NCBI RefSeq assembly: GCF_900142665.1
Contig: NZ_FRBR01000001.1
Span: 930,001-994,000, forward strand
Direction: 5' to 3'
Length of the DNA stretch: 64,000 nucleotides
Source: Roseovarius pacificus
Lineage (GTDB): Bacteria > Pseudomonadota > Alphaproteobacteria > Rhodobacterales > Rhodobacteraceae
In this document: positions 48,281 to 58,129 of the stretch, in pieces
How the letters are laid out: each line of letters opens with the position of its first letter
How positions within the stretch are numbered: the stretch's first letter is position 1
Made by a program: the position numbers and the translations under genes
The notes under the pieces: model-generated
The model's database searches: none
The model's input: the letters and a program-made list of their open reading frames with translations, nothing else
Told to the model about the DNA's origin: nothing

Positions 48281-48994
48281 ATTACCTCCAGGTCATCCAG
48301 TCAGGCCCACGGCAAGTGCAAAATTTGAGGTACTCTGGTAGTTCCCGAAAAAGTTGACTCGCCGTACCGGCCATGATTATCGCCCAGCACACTGAAATCC
48401 GCGAGCCGAAGCCGGGTCGTCAACAGATTGCCTTATGGCGTAGGAATACATATGAAAAGAGCTTTGGTATTTTTCTGTTTCAGCTTTATTGGCAGCGTCG
48501 TTCACGCCGACGATATGGCTTTGAAGGTTTTCAAATCCGTTTGCTTATCTGATTTTTCGGACGTCTCAAACATCGAAAAGTCCATGCAAAAACTGGTTCC
48601 GGGTATGACCCTCAAAAGCGGCTCAACCGAAACGAGAAAGAGCGGGTCGGTCACATTTGACAACGGAGAGATGATTATGCTGGATTACGATAGTTCCGAA
48701 GATTTCTGTATGGTCAGCGCGACGCTAAAGGAATATACGAAGCTGTCCAAGAACCGGTTTGAAAAACTCCTCAATGGACATCCGAACCCCAAGAGGAAAC
48801 CCCGGACAATTGAAAGCAACGACCACACAATTCTGTCGTTTCCATACGTCCTGAATGAGAAGCCTGTCGAATATACTGCTGGCTATGGACACAAACCACT
48901 TGTGACGAGAGACGGAAGCAGACTTTATATGGTTAATTATGCTTTCCGCCATAAAGCAAGTTTCTGATATATTGCCGGGCCGCGAAAAAGATCA
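48281..48994. mobile_element. 714-bp low-GC insert between direct repeats
   Basis: The segment between the two 53-bp copies carries a single gene and about 170 bases of leader. Its GC content in the coding part is about 46% by hand count, well below the flanking genes. It encodes no integrase or transposase, so if mobile it depends on functions elsewhere. The call as mobile is inference from the repeat structure and base composition. Confidence 0.5.
48452..48967 (+). CDS. exported protein of unknown function
   Basis: The 171-residue product has a signal peptide (MKRALVFFCFSFIGSVVHA, cleaved before DD). Two cysteines remain in the mature part (CLSDF and DFCMVSA) and may form a disulfide. I recognise no family with certainty; it resembles small exported proteins of Rhodobacterales whose role is unknown. 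ATG 48452 is chosen because the signal peptide starts there. Codon use is A/T-rich, unlike its neighbours, which supports transfer. Confidence 0.7.
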   Translation: MKRALVFFCFSFIGSVVHADDMALKVFKSVCLSDFSDVSNIEKSMQKLVPGMTLKSGSTETRKSGSVTFDNGEMIMLDYDSSEDFCMVSATLKEYTKLSKNRFEKLLNGHPNPKRKPRTIESNDHTILSFPYVLNEKPVEYTAGYGHKPLVTRDGSRLYMVNYAFRHKASF

Positions 48995-49047
48995 GGAAAG
49001 CCTGATCCAACTGTCCACGAAACTGGATCGGCGCAGGTAGGCGGCGG
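48995..49047. repeat. right copy of the 53-bp direct repeat
   Basis: It repeats the 3' end of the AsnC-type gene at 48228-48280 and stops 2 bases before the end of the convergent ZntB-like gene at 49050. Confidence 0.9.
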
Positions 49048-49049
49048 CG

Positions 49050-50009
49050 TTACCGGCGCAGCCAGCCGCGCGCACGGAAGATCCAATAGAGCGCCAGACC
49101 GATCCCGACGATCCCGGCGGTGACGATCCAGAACGCCCTCGGATCGTTTTCCCCCGGTATGCCGCCCACGTTGATGCCCAACAGCCCGGTCAGCAGGCCG
49201 AGCGGCAGGAAGATCGCCGCCACCACCGACAGGATCAGCATCTGGTGGTTCATCACCTCCGAGCGATGCTCCATGATCTGGTCCTGCACCACCTGCGCAC
49301 GGTCGCGGATGGCGTCGAGCTCCTCGGACAGGCGGGTGACGCGTTCGACCGCCTCGCGCAGCCGACTGCGGTCGGCATGGGTGATCCAGGGCAGGTCCTC
49401 GATCTCGAAGGTGCTGAGCGCATCGCGCTGCGGGGCGATATGGCGGCGCAGCTTGATCGCCATGCGCCGCACATCCGCCAGATCGGCGCGCGACACCGCC
49501 CACGGCCCCTGATCGACCTGATCCTCGATATCGTCGATCCGCTCGTTCAGCCCGGCGATCACCGGCTCGGCCCGGTCGGCCAGCCGCAAAGCCAGCCGCG
49601 CCACCAGATCGCCGGTGCGCACCGGCCCCTGCCCGCGCATCGCCGAGTCCCACACATCGCCCACGGCCATCAGCCGCCTGAGCTGCGCCGACACCACGGC
49701 ATCCCCGGTGATCCACAGTCGGACCGAAACCATGTCCTCGACCTCGTCGCCGGGGTTCAGGTTGACGCCCCGCAGGTTCAGCAGCGCGCCATCGCCATGC
49801 ACGGTGCAGCGCGGGCGCGTGTCCTGCGCGGTCAGGGCCGAGACCACCAGCGGATCGAGCCCCGATTGATGCAGCCAATCCCCCGCGCCCTCCTGCGACA
49901 GGGCCACCCGCGTCCAGAACAGCACACCGCCCTGTGCCGGGGCGATCCCCGGCGCTGTGGCATGGCCCTGTCCTGTCTCGTCGATCTCGATGGATTGCAC
50001 CGCCTGCAT
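49050..50009 (-). CDS. CorA/ZntB-family divalent cation transporter
   Basis: The 319-residue protein has a large cytosolic domain and two C-terminal membrane helices. The pore-loop motif between them reads GINVGGIPG, as in ZntB-type members, where CorA has GMN. This favours Zn2+ or another transition metal over Mg2+ (family knowledge). It is convergent with the low-GC insert. Confidence 0.87.
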   Translation of the reverse strand: MQAVQSIEIDETGQGHATAPGIAPAQGGVLFWTRVALSQEGAGDWLHQSGLDPLVVSALTAQDTRPRCTVHGDGALLNLRGVNLNPGDEVEDMVSVRLWITGDAVVSAQLRRLMAVGDVWDSAMRGQGPVRTGDLVARLALRLADRAEPVIAGLNERIDDIEDQVDQGPWAVSRADLADVRRMAIKLRRHIAPQRDALSTFEIEDLPWITHADRSRLREAVERVTRLSEELDAIRDRAQVVQDQIMEHRSEVMNHQMLILSVVAAIFLPLGLLTGLLGINVGGIPGENDPRAFWIVTAGIVGIGLALYWIFRARGWLRR

Positions 50010-50160
50010 ACCGTCCCCCGTCTACCGTCGCCCGACGATCCGACAGCCTGCGCGCAAGGTCAATCGCGCAGCGTCAATAATTTCCCGCACCAGCCTTTTC
50101 CTTGGGCATTGCATTCGCTAGAGACATCCCGACCCGAGACTTTCCGCAGGACACATCGCA

Positions 50161-53100
50161 ATGGCCATGGACAAGACCTTTAACGCAGCCGAGGCCGAGG
50201 GCCGCATTTACGACGCCTGGGAACAGGCCGGGGCCTTCAGGGCCGGCGCGAATGCCAAACCGGGCGCCGATCCCTATTGCATCATGATCCCGCCGCCCAA
50301 CGTGACCGGCAGCCTGCATATGGGTCATGCCTTCAACAACACCTTGCAGGATATCCTGATCCGCTGGCACCGCATGCGCGGCTTCGACACGCTGTGGCAG
50401 CCGGGGCAGGACCATGCGGGCATCGCCACGCAGATGGTGGTGGAGCGCAAACTGGCCGAGGACGGCAACCAGTCGCGCCGCGAACTGGGCCGCGAGAAGT
50501 TCCTTGAAAAGGTGTGGGAATGGAAAACCCATTCCGGCGGCACGATCATCAATCAGCTCAAGCGCCTCGGGGCGTCCTGCGACTGGTCGCGCAATGCCTT
50601 TACCATGTCCGGCGCGCCGGGTGCGCCCGCGGGCGAAGAGGGCAATTTCCATGACGCCGTGATCAAGGTGTTCGTGGACATGTATAACAAGGGCCTGATC
50701 TATCGCGGCAAGCGTCTGGTCAACTGGGACCCGCATTTCGAAACCGCGATTTCCGATCTGGAAGTCGAGAATATCGAAAAGCCCGGCCATATGTGGCATT
50801 TCAAATACCCGCTGGCAGGGGGCGAGACCTATACCTATGTCGAAAAGGACGAGGACGGGAATGTCGTGCTGGAGGAAGAGCGCGACTATATTTCCATCGC
50901 CACCACGCGGCCCGAAACCATGCTGGGCGACGGGGCGGTCGCGGTTCACCCATCGGATGAACGATACGCGCCAATCGTCGGGAAACTCTGTGAAATTCCC
51001 GTTGGCCCCAAGGAGCATCGCCGCCTGATCCCGATCATCACCGATGAATACCCCGACCCGGATTTCGGCTCGGGCGCGGTCAAGATCACCGGCGCGCATG
51101 ATTTCAACGACTACGAGGTCGCCAGGCGCGGCGGCATCCCGATGTACCGCCTGATGGACACCAAGGGCCATATGCGCGCCGACGGCGATGATTACGCCAC
51201 CTGTGCCACCCGCGCGCAGGAGATCGCCAACGGGGCGGGCTTCACCGAGGCCGAGGCCGATACGCTGAACCTCGTGCCCGACGATCTGCGCGGGTTAGAC
51301 CGGTTCGAGGCGCGACAGAAGGTGGTGGATCAGATCACCTCCGAAGGTCTGGCGGTGATGGTTGAAAATGATCAAGGCGAAGCGGTGCCGCTTGTGGATA
51401 ACAAGCCGATCATGCAGCCTTTTGGCGACCGCTCGAAGGTGGTGATCGAGCCGATGCTGACCGATCAGTGGTTCGTGGACACCGCGAAAATCGTCGGTCC
51501 GGCGATCGAGGCCGTGCGTTCGGGCGAGACCACGATCATGCCGGAAAGCGACCGCAAGGTGTATTTCCACTGGCTGGAGAATATCGAACCGTGGTGCATT
51601 TCCCGCCAGTTGTGGTGGGGGCATCAGATTCCGGTCTGGTATGGTGTAGGTCGCAAGCAATTTTGCGCAGCATCAGAGAACGAAGCTATCGCAGTAGCCA
51701 AAAAATTCTATTCAAAGCAATATCCCAATTGCGATATCGACGTGAAAATTGCGGAAACTGGAAAAGCTACTTATCGGGACGCGTCTGGACGTGAATTGGC
51801 ATTCCCAATGGAAGCTAGCTTTGGAATGGTAGACTCTGGTCTGACAATTTCACCAAGCATTGTAGAAATCGACATAGCCCGTGACCCCGACGTCCTCGAC
51901 ACATGGTTCTCGTCGGGCCTCTGGCCCATCGGCACGCTCGGCTGGCCCGAACAGACGCCGGAACTGGAAAAATACTTTCCCACCAACGTGTTGATCACCG
52001 GGTTCGACATCATCTTTTTCTGGGTCGCCCGGATGATGATGATGCAATACGCCGTGGTCGGCCAGAAGCCGTTCAGCCATGTTTACGTCCATGCCCTTGT
52101 CCGCGACGAGAAGGGCAAGAAGATGTCGAAATCGCTCGGCAATGTTCTGGACCCGCTGGAACTGATCGACGACTACGGCGCGGATGCCGTGCGCTTTACC
52201 CTGACGGCGATGGCCGCGATGGGCCGCGACCTGAAGCTTTCCACGCAACGTATTGCGGGCTATCGCAATTTCGGCACCAAGCTGTGGAACGCCGCGCGCT
52301 TTGCCGAGATGAACGGCGCGGTCGGAAGCAGCGGCGAGATCCCGCAGCCCACCGCCACGGTGAACAAATGGATCGTCGGCGAAACCGCCAAGGTACGTGA
52401 AACGGTGGACGAGGCACTGGAAAACTTTCGTTTCAACGATGCGGCCAACGCGCTTTATGCCTTTGTCTGGGGCAAGGTCTGTGACTGGTACGTGGAACTG
52501 TCCAAGCCCCTGCTGCTGGATGGCGACGAGACCACCAAGGCGGAAACGCAGGCCACCATGGCCTGGGTGATCGACCAGTGCCTGATCCTGCTGCACCCGA
52601 TCATGCCCTATGTCACCGAGGAACTCTGGGGCACACTGGGCGAGCGTCAGAAAATGCTGATCCATGCCGACTGGCCCGGCTATCGTGCCGCCGATCTGGT
52701 GGACGCCGATGCCGACCGCGAGATGAACTGGGTGATCTCGGTGATCGAACAGGTCCGCTCGGCCCGCGCGCAGGTGCATGTGCCTGCCGGTCTTTATGTG
52801 CCGGTGTTGTGCACCGATCTGGGCGAGGCCGAACAGCGCGCCTGGGATCGCAACGAGGTGATGATCAAGCGTATCGCCCGGATCGAAAGCCTGACCCATG
52901 TCGATGCCCTGCCCAAGGGCAGCATCACCGTGGCGGTCGAGGGTGGGCATCTGGGCCTGCCGGTGGCCGACATCATCGACGTGGCCGAGGAAAAGGCGCG
53001 GCTCGAAAAGACCCTTGGCAAGCTGGAGAAGGAACTGGGCGGGCTGCGGGGCCGGTTGAACAACCCCAAGTTCGTCGCCAGCGCCCCTGAAGAGGTGGTC

Positions 53101-53187
53101 GAGGAGGCCCGCGAAAACCTTGCCCTGCGCGAGGAAGAAGAGGGCAAGCTGCGCACCGCGCTGGAGCGTCTGGCCGAACTGGGCTGA
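50161..53187 (+). CDS. valS: valyl-tRNA synthetase
   Basis: The 1008-residue class I enzyme has HMGH in [12 protein letters not shown] near residue 55, an editing domain (about 200-400), the KMSKS motif in [14 protein letters not shown] near 660, and a C-terminal coiled coil from about 935. A patch of about 80 codons (51641-51885) is only about 45% GC while the rest is well above 60%, and its residues are atypical. The reading frame is intact throughout. Confidence 0.95.
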   Translation: MAMDKTFNAAEAEGRIYDAWEQAGAFRAGANAKPGADPYCIMIPPPNVTGSLHMGHAFNNTLQDILIRWHRMRGFDTLWQPGQDHAGIATQMVVERKLAEDGNQSRRELGREKFLEKVWEWKTHSGGTIINQLKRLGASCDWSRNAFTMSGAPGAPAGEEGNFHDAVIKVFVDMYNKGLIYRGKRLVNWDPHFETAISDLEVENIEKPGHMWHFKYPLAGGETYTYVEKDEDGNVVLEEERDYISIATTRPETMLGDGAVAVHPSDERYAPIVGKLCEIPVGPKEHRRLIPIITDEYPDPDFGSGAVKITGAHDFNDYEVARRGGIPMYRLMDTKGHMRADGDDYATCATRAQEIANGAGFTEAEADTLNLVPDDLRGLDRFEARQKVVDQITSEGLAVMVENDQGEAVPLVDNKPIMQPFGDRSKVVIEPMLTDQWFVDTAKIVGPAIEAVRSGETTIMPESDRKVYFHWLENIEPWCISRQLWWGHQIPVWYGVGRKQFCAASENEAIAVAKKFYSKQYPNCDIDVKIAETGKATYRDASGRELAFPMEASFGMVDSGLTISPSIVEIDIARDPDVLDTWFSSGLWPIGTLGWPEQTPELEKYFPTNVLITGFDIIFFWVARMMMMQYAVVGQKPFSHVYVHALVRDEKGKKMSKSLGNVLDPLELIDDYGADAVRFTLTAMAAMGRDLKLSTQRIAGYRNFGTKLWNAARFAEMNGAVGSSGEIPQPTATVNKWIVGETAKVRETVDEALENFRFNDAANALYAFVWGKVCDWYVELSKPLLLDGDETTKAETQATMAWVIDQCLILLHPIMPYVTEELWGTLGERQKMLIHADWPGYRAADLVDADADREMNWVISVIEQVRSARAQVHVPAGLYVPVLCTDLGEAEQRAWDRNEVMIKRIARIESLTHVDALPKGSITVAVEGGHLGLPVADIIDVAEEKARLEKTLGKLEKELGGLRGRLNNPKFVASAPEEVVEEARENLALREEEEGKLRTALERLAELG

Positions 53188-53198
53188 CGAGCGCGCGC

Positions 53199-53231
53199 AC
53201 CGACGCGATACCGACGTTATACCGACGCGAT
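53199..53231. repeat. three tandem 11-bp units
   Basis: ACCGACGCGAT occurs at 53199 and 53221 with ACCGACGTTAT between them, directly after valS. Confidence 0.8.
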
Positions 53232-53232
53232 A

Positions 53233-53256
53233 CCGGGGGCCGTTTCCGGCCCCCGG
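53233..53256 (+). terminator. hairpin downstream of valS
   Basis: CCGGGGGCCG pairs perfectly with CGGCCCCCGG around a TTTC loop. No T run follows, so it may be a stabilising or rho-assisted structure. Confidence 0.55.
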
Positions 53257-53301
53257 ACACACCGCTTGCACATCGGCGCGCAATCGCTTTAGCTGCGCGC
53301 C

Positions 53302-54408
53302 ATGACTGCACCACGCTATACCGACCTCGTTCAATCCCTGCCCGCCACCGTGCCGTTCGTCGGCCCCGAGGAGCAGGAGCGCGCCCGCGGCGCCCCCTTC
53401 CGTGCCCGCCTGGGCGCGAATGAAAGCCTGTTCGGCCCTTCTCCCGCCGCGGTGAAGGCCATGCAGGCCGAGGTGCTGGAGATCTGGAAATATGGCGATC
53501 CGGGCAGCCATGACCTGCGTCACGAGTTGGCCCGGCACATGCGGGCACGTCCCGAAAATATCCTTGTGGGAGAAGGGATTGACGGGCTGTTGGGCAATCT
53601 GGTGCGGCTGCTGATCGGTCCCGGCGATGCGGTCGTGACCTCGGACGGGGCCTACCCGACATTCAACTATCATGTGACCGGGTTCGGCGGCGCGCTGTAC
53701 AAGGTGCCCTACAGGGACGACCACGAAGACCCCGCCGCGCTGTTTCGCAAGGCGAAAGAGGTGAACGCCAGGCTGGTCTACCTTGCCAACCCCGACAACC
53801 CGATGGGCACATGGCACAGCGGTGAAACCATCATGGCCGCGCTGGACGATCTGCCCGAAAGCTGTTTGTTAGTTCTGGACGAGGCCTATGTCGAATTCGC
53901 CCCCCAAGGCACCGCCGCCCCGATTGAGGCCGACGATCCGCGCATCATCAGAATGCGCACCTTTTCAAAGGCTTATGGCATGGCGGGGGCGAGGATCGGC
54001 TATGCCATCGGCGCGCCCGACCTGATCCGCAGCTTCGACAAGATCCGCAACCATTTCGGGATGAACCGGGTGGCGCAGGCGGGGGCACTGGCGGCGCTGC
54101 AAGACGCTGCATGGCTCACGCATGTGCAGGAACAGGTGGCCGGGGCCCGCGACCGGATCACCGGACTCGCCGCTGACAACGGGCTCAGCGCCCTGCCCTC
54201 GGCCACGAATTTCGTAGCTGTCGATTGCGGCGGCGACGGGGCTTTTGCCAGCCGTGTGCTGGACGAGCTGGTGGCGCGAGGCGTGTTCGTGCGCAAACCC
54301 TTTGTCCCCCCGCAGGATCGCTGTATTCGGATCAGTTGCGGGCGGGTTCAGGACCTCGACGTTCTGGCCGAAACCTTGCCCGAGGCTTTGGCCGCGGCCC
54401 GCTCATAA
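53302..54408 (+). CDS. PLP-dependent aminotransferase, histidinol-phosphate aminotransferase-like
   Basis: The 368-residue fold-type I aminotransferase has the Asn motif ANPDNPMGTW, the Asp of LVLDEAYVEF and the Schiff-base Lys in RTFSKAYGMAGARIGYA. It resembles HisC but no other his gene is near, so its role could be in another amino acid or cofactor pathway. The N-terminus (PSPAAVKAMQAE) is typical. Confidence 0.88.
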   Translation: MTAPRYTDLVQSLPATVPFVGPEEQERARGAPFRARLGANESLFGPSPAAVKAMQAEVLEIWKYGDPGSHDLRHELARHMRARPENILVGEGIDGLLGNLVRLLIGPGDAVVTSDGAYPTFNYHVTGFGGALYKVPYRDDHEDPAALFRKAKEVNARLVYLANPDNPMGTWHSGETIMAALDDLPESCLLVLDEAYVEFAPQGTAAPIEADDPRIIRMRTFSKAYGMAGARIGYAIGAPDLIRSFDKIRNHFGMNRVAQAGALAALQDAAWLTHVQEQVAGARDRITGLAADNGLSALPSATNFVAVDCGGDGAFASRVLDELVARGVFVRKPFVPPQDRCIRISCGRVQDLDVLAETLPEALAAARS

Positions 54409-54464
54409 CCCGCGATCACGTGAAATTTGGCTGACAGCTGCGGTGGTCGCGGTAAACTGTCGGC

Positions 54465-54680
54465 ATGAAACGTGGCGTCCTGTCAAAAGCCCCGAATTAC
54501 ACGACCGCCGCATTGGTGATGGGGTTCGTGAATTTGATGTGGATTTTCATGGTCTTATGGGCCAGTTTTGGGCTGCCTGCCGTATTGGCGGCGGGGTATG
54601 GGCTGAACTGGCTGATTTCCCTGCTGGCGCGGCGCAATCGCCGCTCAGGCCCCGGCGATCACCTCGGTCGCAGCCTCTAG
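54465..54680 (+). CDS. small membrane protein
   Basis: The 71-residue product has one or two hydrophobic helices (about residues 14-55), a basic segment ARRNRR and no known domain. It follows the aminotransferase by 56 bases and its last 36 bases overlap the convergent class V aminotransferase gene. The well-formed helices and Rhodobacterales-like context make it plausible, but no function can be proposed. Confidence 0.6.
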   Translation: MKRGVLSKAPNYTTAALVMGFVNLMWIFMVLWASFGLPAVLAAGYGLNWLISLLARRNRRSGPGDHLGRSL

Positions 54681-55841
54681 CGCCCCCGTCCCGTGCGGGA
54701 TGTCGAGCGCCGTCAGCCCGGCCTGCACCACCCCCAACATGCCCAGAACCATATGCGCATTCACATGCCCCATATGCCCGATGCGGAAGAACCCGTGCCA
54801 AGCGGGATCGTCAGGGTCGGCCATGCCCAGACCGATCCCGAGGGTTACGCCCGCCTTGTCCTGCACCCACTGGCGCAATTCGGTGCCATGCGGGGCACCG
54901 ATGCGCAACGAGGTTACCGCGCGGCTGCGATGGGTCCGATCCGCCACGTTCAGCGCCAGCGGCCCGCCCTGCCCCCAGGTCTCGCACGCGGCCCAGATGG
55001 CCTGCGCCAGACGATCATGACGGGCCCAGACGGCCTCGAGCCCTTCGGCATGGATCATGTCCAGCGCGGCGCGCAGCCCATAGAGGTGATGGGTGGGCGC
55101 GGTGCCCCCGAAAAACTGGTAGAAATAGTCCGGGTTGGCGCGCGGCGCCCAATCCCAATAGCTGCTGACCCGGTCCAGCCCGGCCTGAACCTGCGCGGCT
55201 TTGTCGTTGAAAAACACGAAGCCCAGTCCGGGCGGCACCATCAGGCCCTTCTGGCTGCCCGCGACCATCACATCGACGCCCCAGTCATCCATTTCGAACC
55301 GGTCGCAGGCCAGCGAGGCGATGCAATCGGCCATCAACAACGCGGGATGCCCGGCGGCATCCATCGCGGCGCGGATCGCGGCGATGTCGTTCAGGATCGA
55401 GGTGGACGTATCCACATGCGTGACCAGGACCGCCTTGGTTTTGTGTGATTTATCGGCGCGCAAGGCCTGTTCCAGCCGCTCGGGATCGACCGGGGATTGC
55501 TTGCCGAAATCCAGCATTTCAACCTCAGCGCCAAGCCGTGCGGCGATTTCGCTCCAGCCGTGGCCGAACCGGCCCGTCGCGGGAACCAGAACGCGATCAC
55601 CGGGCGCAAGCACATTGGCCAGGGCCGCCTCCCATGCGCCATGGCCGTTGCTGATATAGATCACGGCGTGCGCTTCGGTTCGCGCGACGCGACACAGATC
55701 GCGCATCAGGTCGGGCATCATCTCGATCAATTCGCCCTCGTAGATATTGGGCGCGGCACGGTGCATCGCCTGCAAAACCGCGTCGGGCATGACAGAGGGG
55801 CCGGGAATGGCCAGATAGGGGCGTCCGTTATTCAACGTCAT
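54645..55841 (-). CDS. class V aminotransferase (serine-glyoxylate/alanine-glyoxylate type)
   Basis: The 398-residue enzyme begins YLAIPGPSVMPDAVLQAM, typical of this family, has the PLP Asp in LLMADCIASLACDRFEMD and the Schiff-base Lys in GSQKGLMVPPG. It would use glyoxylate or another oxo acid as amino acceptor. No serine-cycle or beta-hydroxyaspartate-cycle gene lies nearby, so the pathway is open. Confidence 0.88.
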   Translation of the reverse strand: MTLNNGRPYLAIPGPSVMPDAVLQAMHRAAPNIYEGELIEMMPDLMRDLCRVARTEAHAVIYISNGHGAWEAALANVLAPGDRVLVPATGRFGHGWSEIAARLGAEVEMLDFGKQSPVDPERLEQALRADKSHKTKAVLVTHVDTSTSILNDIAAIRAAMDAAGHPALLMADCIASLACDRFEMDDWGVDVMVAGSQKGLMVPPGLGFVFFNDKAAQVQAGLDRVSSYWDWAPRANPDYFYQFFGGTAPTHHLYGLRAALDMIHAEGLEAVWARHDRLAQAIWAACETWGQGGPLALNVADRTHRSRAVTSLRIGAPHGTELRQWVQDKAGVTLGIGLGMADPDDPAWHGFFRIGHMGHVNAHMVLGMLGVVQAGLTALDIPHGTGALEAATEVIAGA

Positions 55842-55976
55842 TTCACAACCTCCTGAAAGCGCCGGGAGACATTACGCCGATCCCCCGCGCCGTCAATCGC
55901 TTGCCATGCCGGGCCCGCCCCCCTAAATGGGAGCAACGCCGGGCCCGGCCCCGACAAAACGGAGCGCACCTATCCC

Positions 55977-56660
55977 ATGAAACTGTTCAAACGGATCACC
56001 GACTGGGAGCGGGCGCTGCGCAATTCCTACGATGTGGACCTGTCCACGCCCGAAAACCGGCGTCGTGCGCATATCTACAACCTGTGGTTCGATCACGCGG
56101 TGCTGCGCAAGGTGTGGACCAATTTCTATCCGGTCGCGCCGGGGGTGTACCGTTCGAACCAGCCCACGCATGAACGGTTCGAGCGCCTCAAGCAGATGGG
56201 CATCAAGACGGTGCTGAACCTGCGCGGAGCCGCCGGGGCGGCGCATTACCTGGTGGAAGAGGAAAGCTGCCGACGCCTCGGCCTGACACTGGTCAGCGTC
56301 AACCTGATGGCCCGCCAGGCCGCACCGCGCCATGACATCCTGCGCCTGATCCGGGCCTTCCGCGAGATCGAGAAACCCTTTGTCATGCATTGCAAATCCG
56401 GTGCGGACCGTGCCGGATTCGCCTCGGCCATCTATTTGATGGAGATCGAGGGCCGCCCGGTTGCGGAGGCGCGCAAGATGCTGGGGGTCAAGTATATCCA
56501 TTTCAAATGGTCCCGCACCGGGGTGCTGGATTACATTCTGGATCGCTACGAGGCGCGGCAGGCTGAAACCGGCATCGGGTTCGAGGACTGGATCGCCACC
56601 GAATACGACGCCGCCAGGATGCAGGCGGATTATCTGGCCAATAACAAGCCGATTTTCTGA
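55977..56660 (+). CDS. dual-specificity/tyrosine phosphatase family protein
   Basis: The 227-residue protein has the CX5R active site HCKSGADRAG (Cys139, Arg145) and an upstream GVYRSNQPTHERF strand-loop common in Siw14-like phosphatases. Substrate may be phosphotyrosine, a phosphoinositide or an inositol pyrophosphate. It is divergent from the class V aminotransferase. Confidence 0.87.
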   Translation: MKLFKRITDWERALRNSYDVDLSTPENRRRAHIYNLWFDHAVLRKVWTNFYPVAPGVYRSNQPTHERFERLKQMGIKTVLNLRGAAGAAHYLVEEESCRRLGLTLVSVNLMARQAAPRHDILRLIRAFREIEKPFVMHCKSGADRAGFASAIYLMEIEGRPVAEARKMLGVKYIHFKWSRTGVLDYILDRYEARQAETGIGFEDWIATEYDAARMQADYLANNKPIF

Positions 56661-56663
56661 TCC

Positions 56664-57332
56664 TCAGTAGCGGCGCGCCAGCCGCTCGGGGCTGACCCCG
56701 GAAAAATACCTCAGCAGCAAAGACAGGTTGCGCACCCCGCGCCGCATCCAGCCATCGCGCCGGTACTTTTCGGCGCTCGTCGTGACCGTTGCGGGCATGA
56801 CGTGCAGGCGGCCAAGGGCACGGGCCATGGCCACGTCCTCCATCAGGGGAATGTCGCGATATCCGCCGACCGAGTCATAATCCTGCCGCGATATCAGCAG
56901 CCCCTGATCGCCGTAAGGCAGGTGAAACCGCCGCGTCCGCAGGTTGGCCCAACCGGCGACCAGCAAGGGCGCGATCCCCTTGGCGTCAAAGCGCAACCGG
57001 AAACAGGCCGGCCTTCCCCCGGCGATCTGCGCCTGCACGGTGTCCGGCCAGTCCGGCGGCAGGATCGTATCGGCGTGCAGGAACAACAGCCATTCGCCCT
57101 TGGCTTCCTGTGCCCCGCGCCGCAACTGCCCGCCACGCGAGGGTGCGCCCTGCACAAGGATCGCGCCCGCCTCCTCGGCGATGGTCAGGGTCGCGTCCTG
57201 CGACCCGCCGTCCGACATCACCAGTTCGCGGATCAGTCCCGCCTGTATGCCCTGGGCCAGTGCGGGCAGGCTGCGCGCCAGATCGTCGGCGGCATTCAGG
57301 GTCGGGATGATGACCGATAGTTTCGCCCGCAT
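56664..57332 (-). CDS. family 2 glycosyltransferase (TIGR04283-like)
   Basis: The 222-residue GT-A protein begins LSVIIPTLNAADDLARSLPAL and has the donor motifs VMSDGGSQD and LFLHADTILP. No membrane anchor is seen. TIGR04283 proteins are often near arsenosugar genes, but none is here. It is convergent with the phosphatase. Confidence 0.87.
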   Translation of the reverse strand: MRAKLSVIIPTLNAADDLARSLPALAQGIQAGLIRELVMSDGGSQDATLTIAEEAGAILVQGAPSRGGQLRRGAQEAKGEWLLFLHADTILPPDWPDTVQAQIAGGRPACFRLRFDAKGIAPLLVAGWANLRTRRFHLPYGDQGLLISRQDYDSVGGYRDIPLMEDVAMARALGRLHVMPATVTTSAEKYRRDGWMRRGVRNLSLLLRYFSGVSPERLARRY

Positions 57333-57397
57333 GACCGCCCCCTGTTGTGTCGCGCGTCATGACCTATATTACGAACCGAAGCGCGACGGGAGAGCCA

Positions 57398-58129
57398 ATG
57401 ACACGCAAGATCATCGAAATCGCCGGAGCCGAGGCGCGCAGCTTCCTGCAGGGGCTGGTCACCAACGATATCGGCAAGCTGGATCAGGGGCTGGTTTATG
57501 CCGCCGTGTTGACGCCGCAGGGCAAGTATCTGGCGGATTTCTTTCTGGTGCCGCGGGGCGATGCGATCCTGCTGGATGTCGATGCGTCGCTGGCGCAGTC
57601 GTTGATGCAACGGCTGAGCATGTACAAGCTGCGCGCCGATGTCACCCTGTCGGAAACCGATCTGACCGTGCAGCGTGGGACCGGCCCCGCCCCCGACGGC
57701 GCCATGCCGGACCCGCGCCACCCAGATCTGGGCTGGCGGCTCTATGGCGAGGAACCGGGCGATGACGGAACCGACTGGGACGCGATCCGCGTGGCCCATT
57801 GCATCCCCGAAACCGGGATCGAACTGACGCCCGACACCTTTATCCTGGAAGCCGGGCTCGACAGGCTGAACGGCGTCGATTTCCGCAAGGGCTGCTATGT
57901 GGGGCAAGAGGTCACCGCCCGGATGAAACACAAGACCGAACTGCGCAAGGGGCTGGTCACGGTGCAGATTGACGGCACCGCCCCTGTGGGCACCGAGATC
58001 ACGGCAGATGGCAAGCCGGCGGGCACGCTGTTCACCCAGTCCGGCGGACGGGCGATCGCCTATTTGCGGTTTGACCGTGCGAAAGGGCCGATGCAGGCCA
58101 ACGGTACGACAGTTACCTACGCCCCATGA
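57398..58129 (+). CDS. ygfZ: folate-binding YgfZ/GcvT-like protein
   Basis: The 243-residue protein has the YgfZ signature KGCYVGQEVTARM near residue 167 and begins IIEIAGAEARSFLQGLVTNDI. The family aids iron-sulfur cluster assembly with tetrahydrofolate. ATG 57398 follows a GGGAGAG. It overlaps the kinase-like gene by 4 bases. Confidence 0.92.
   Translation: MTRKIIEIAGAEARSFLQGLVTNDIGKLDQGLVYAAVLTPQGKYLADFFLVPRGDAILLDVDASLAQSLMQRLSMYKLRADVTLSETDLTVQRGTGPAPDGAMPDPRHPDLGWRLYGEEPGDDGTDWDAIRVAHCIPETGIELTPDTFILEAGLDRLNGVDFRKGCYVGQEVTARMKHKTELRKGLVTVQIDGTAPVGTEITADGKPAGTLFTQSGGRAIAYLRFDRAKGPMQANGTTVTYAP

Noticed and set aside
51850..53817. 655-residue open frame antisense to valS and the aminotransferase gene
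   Set aside because: It spans two well-supported genes and has no recognisable domain.
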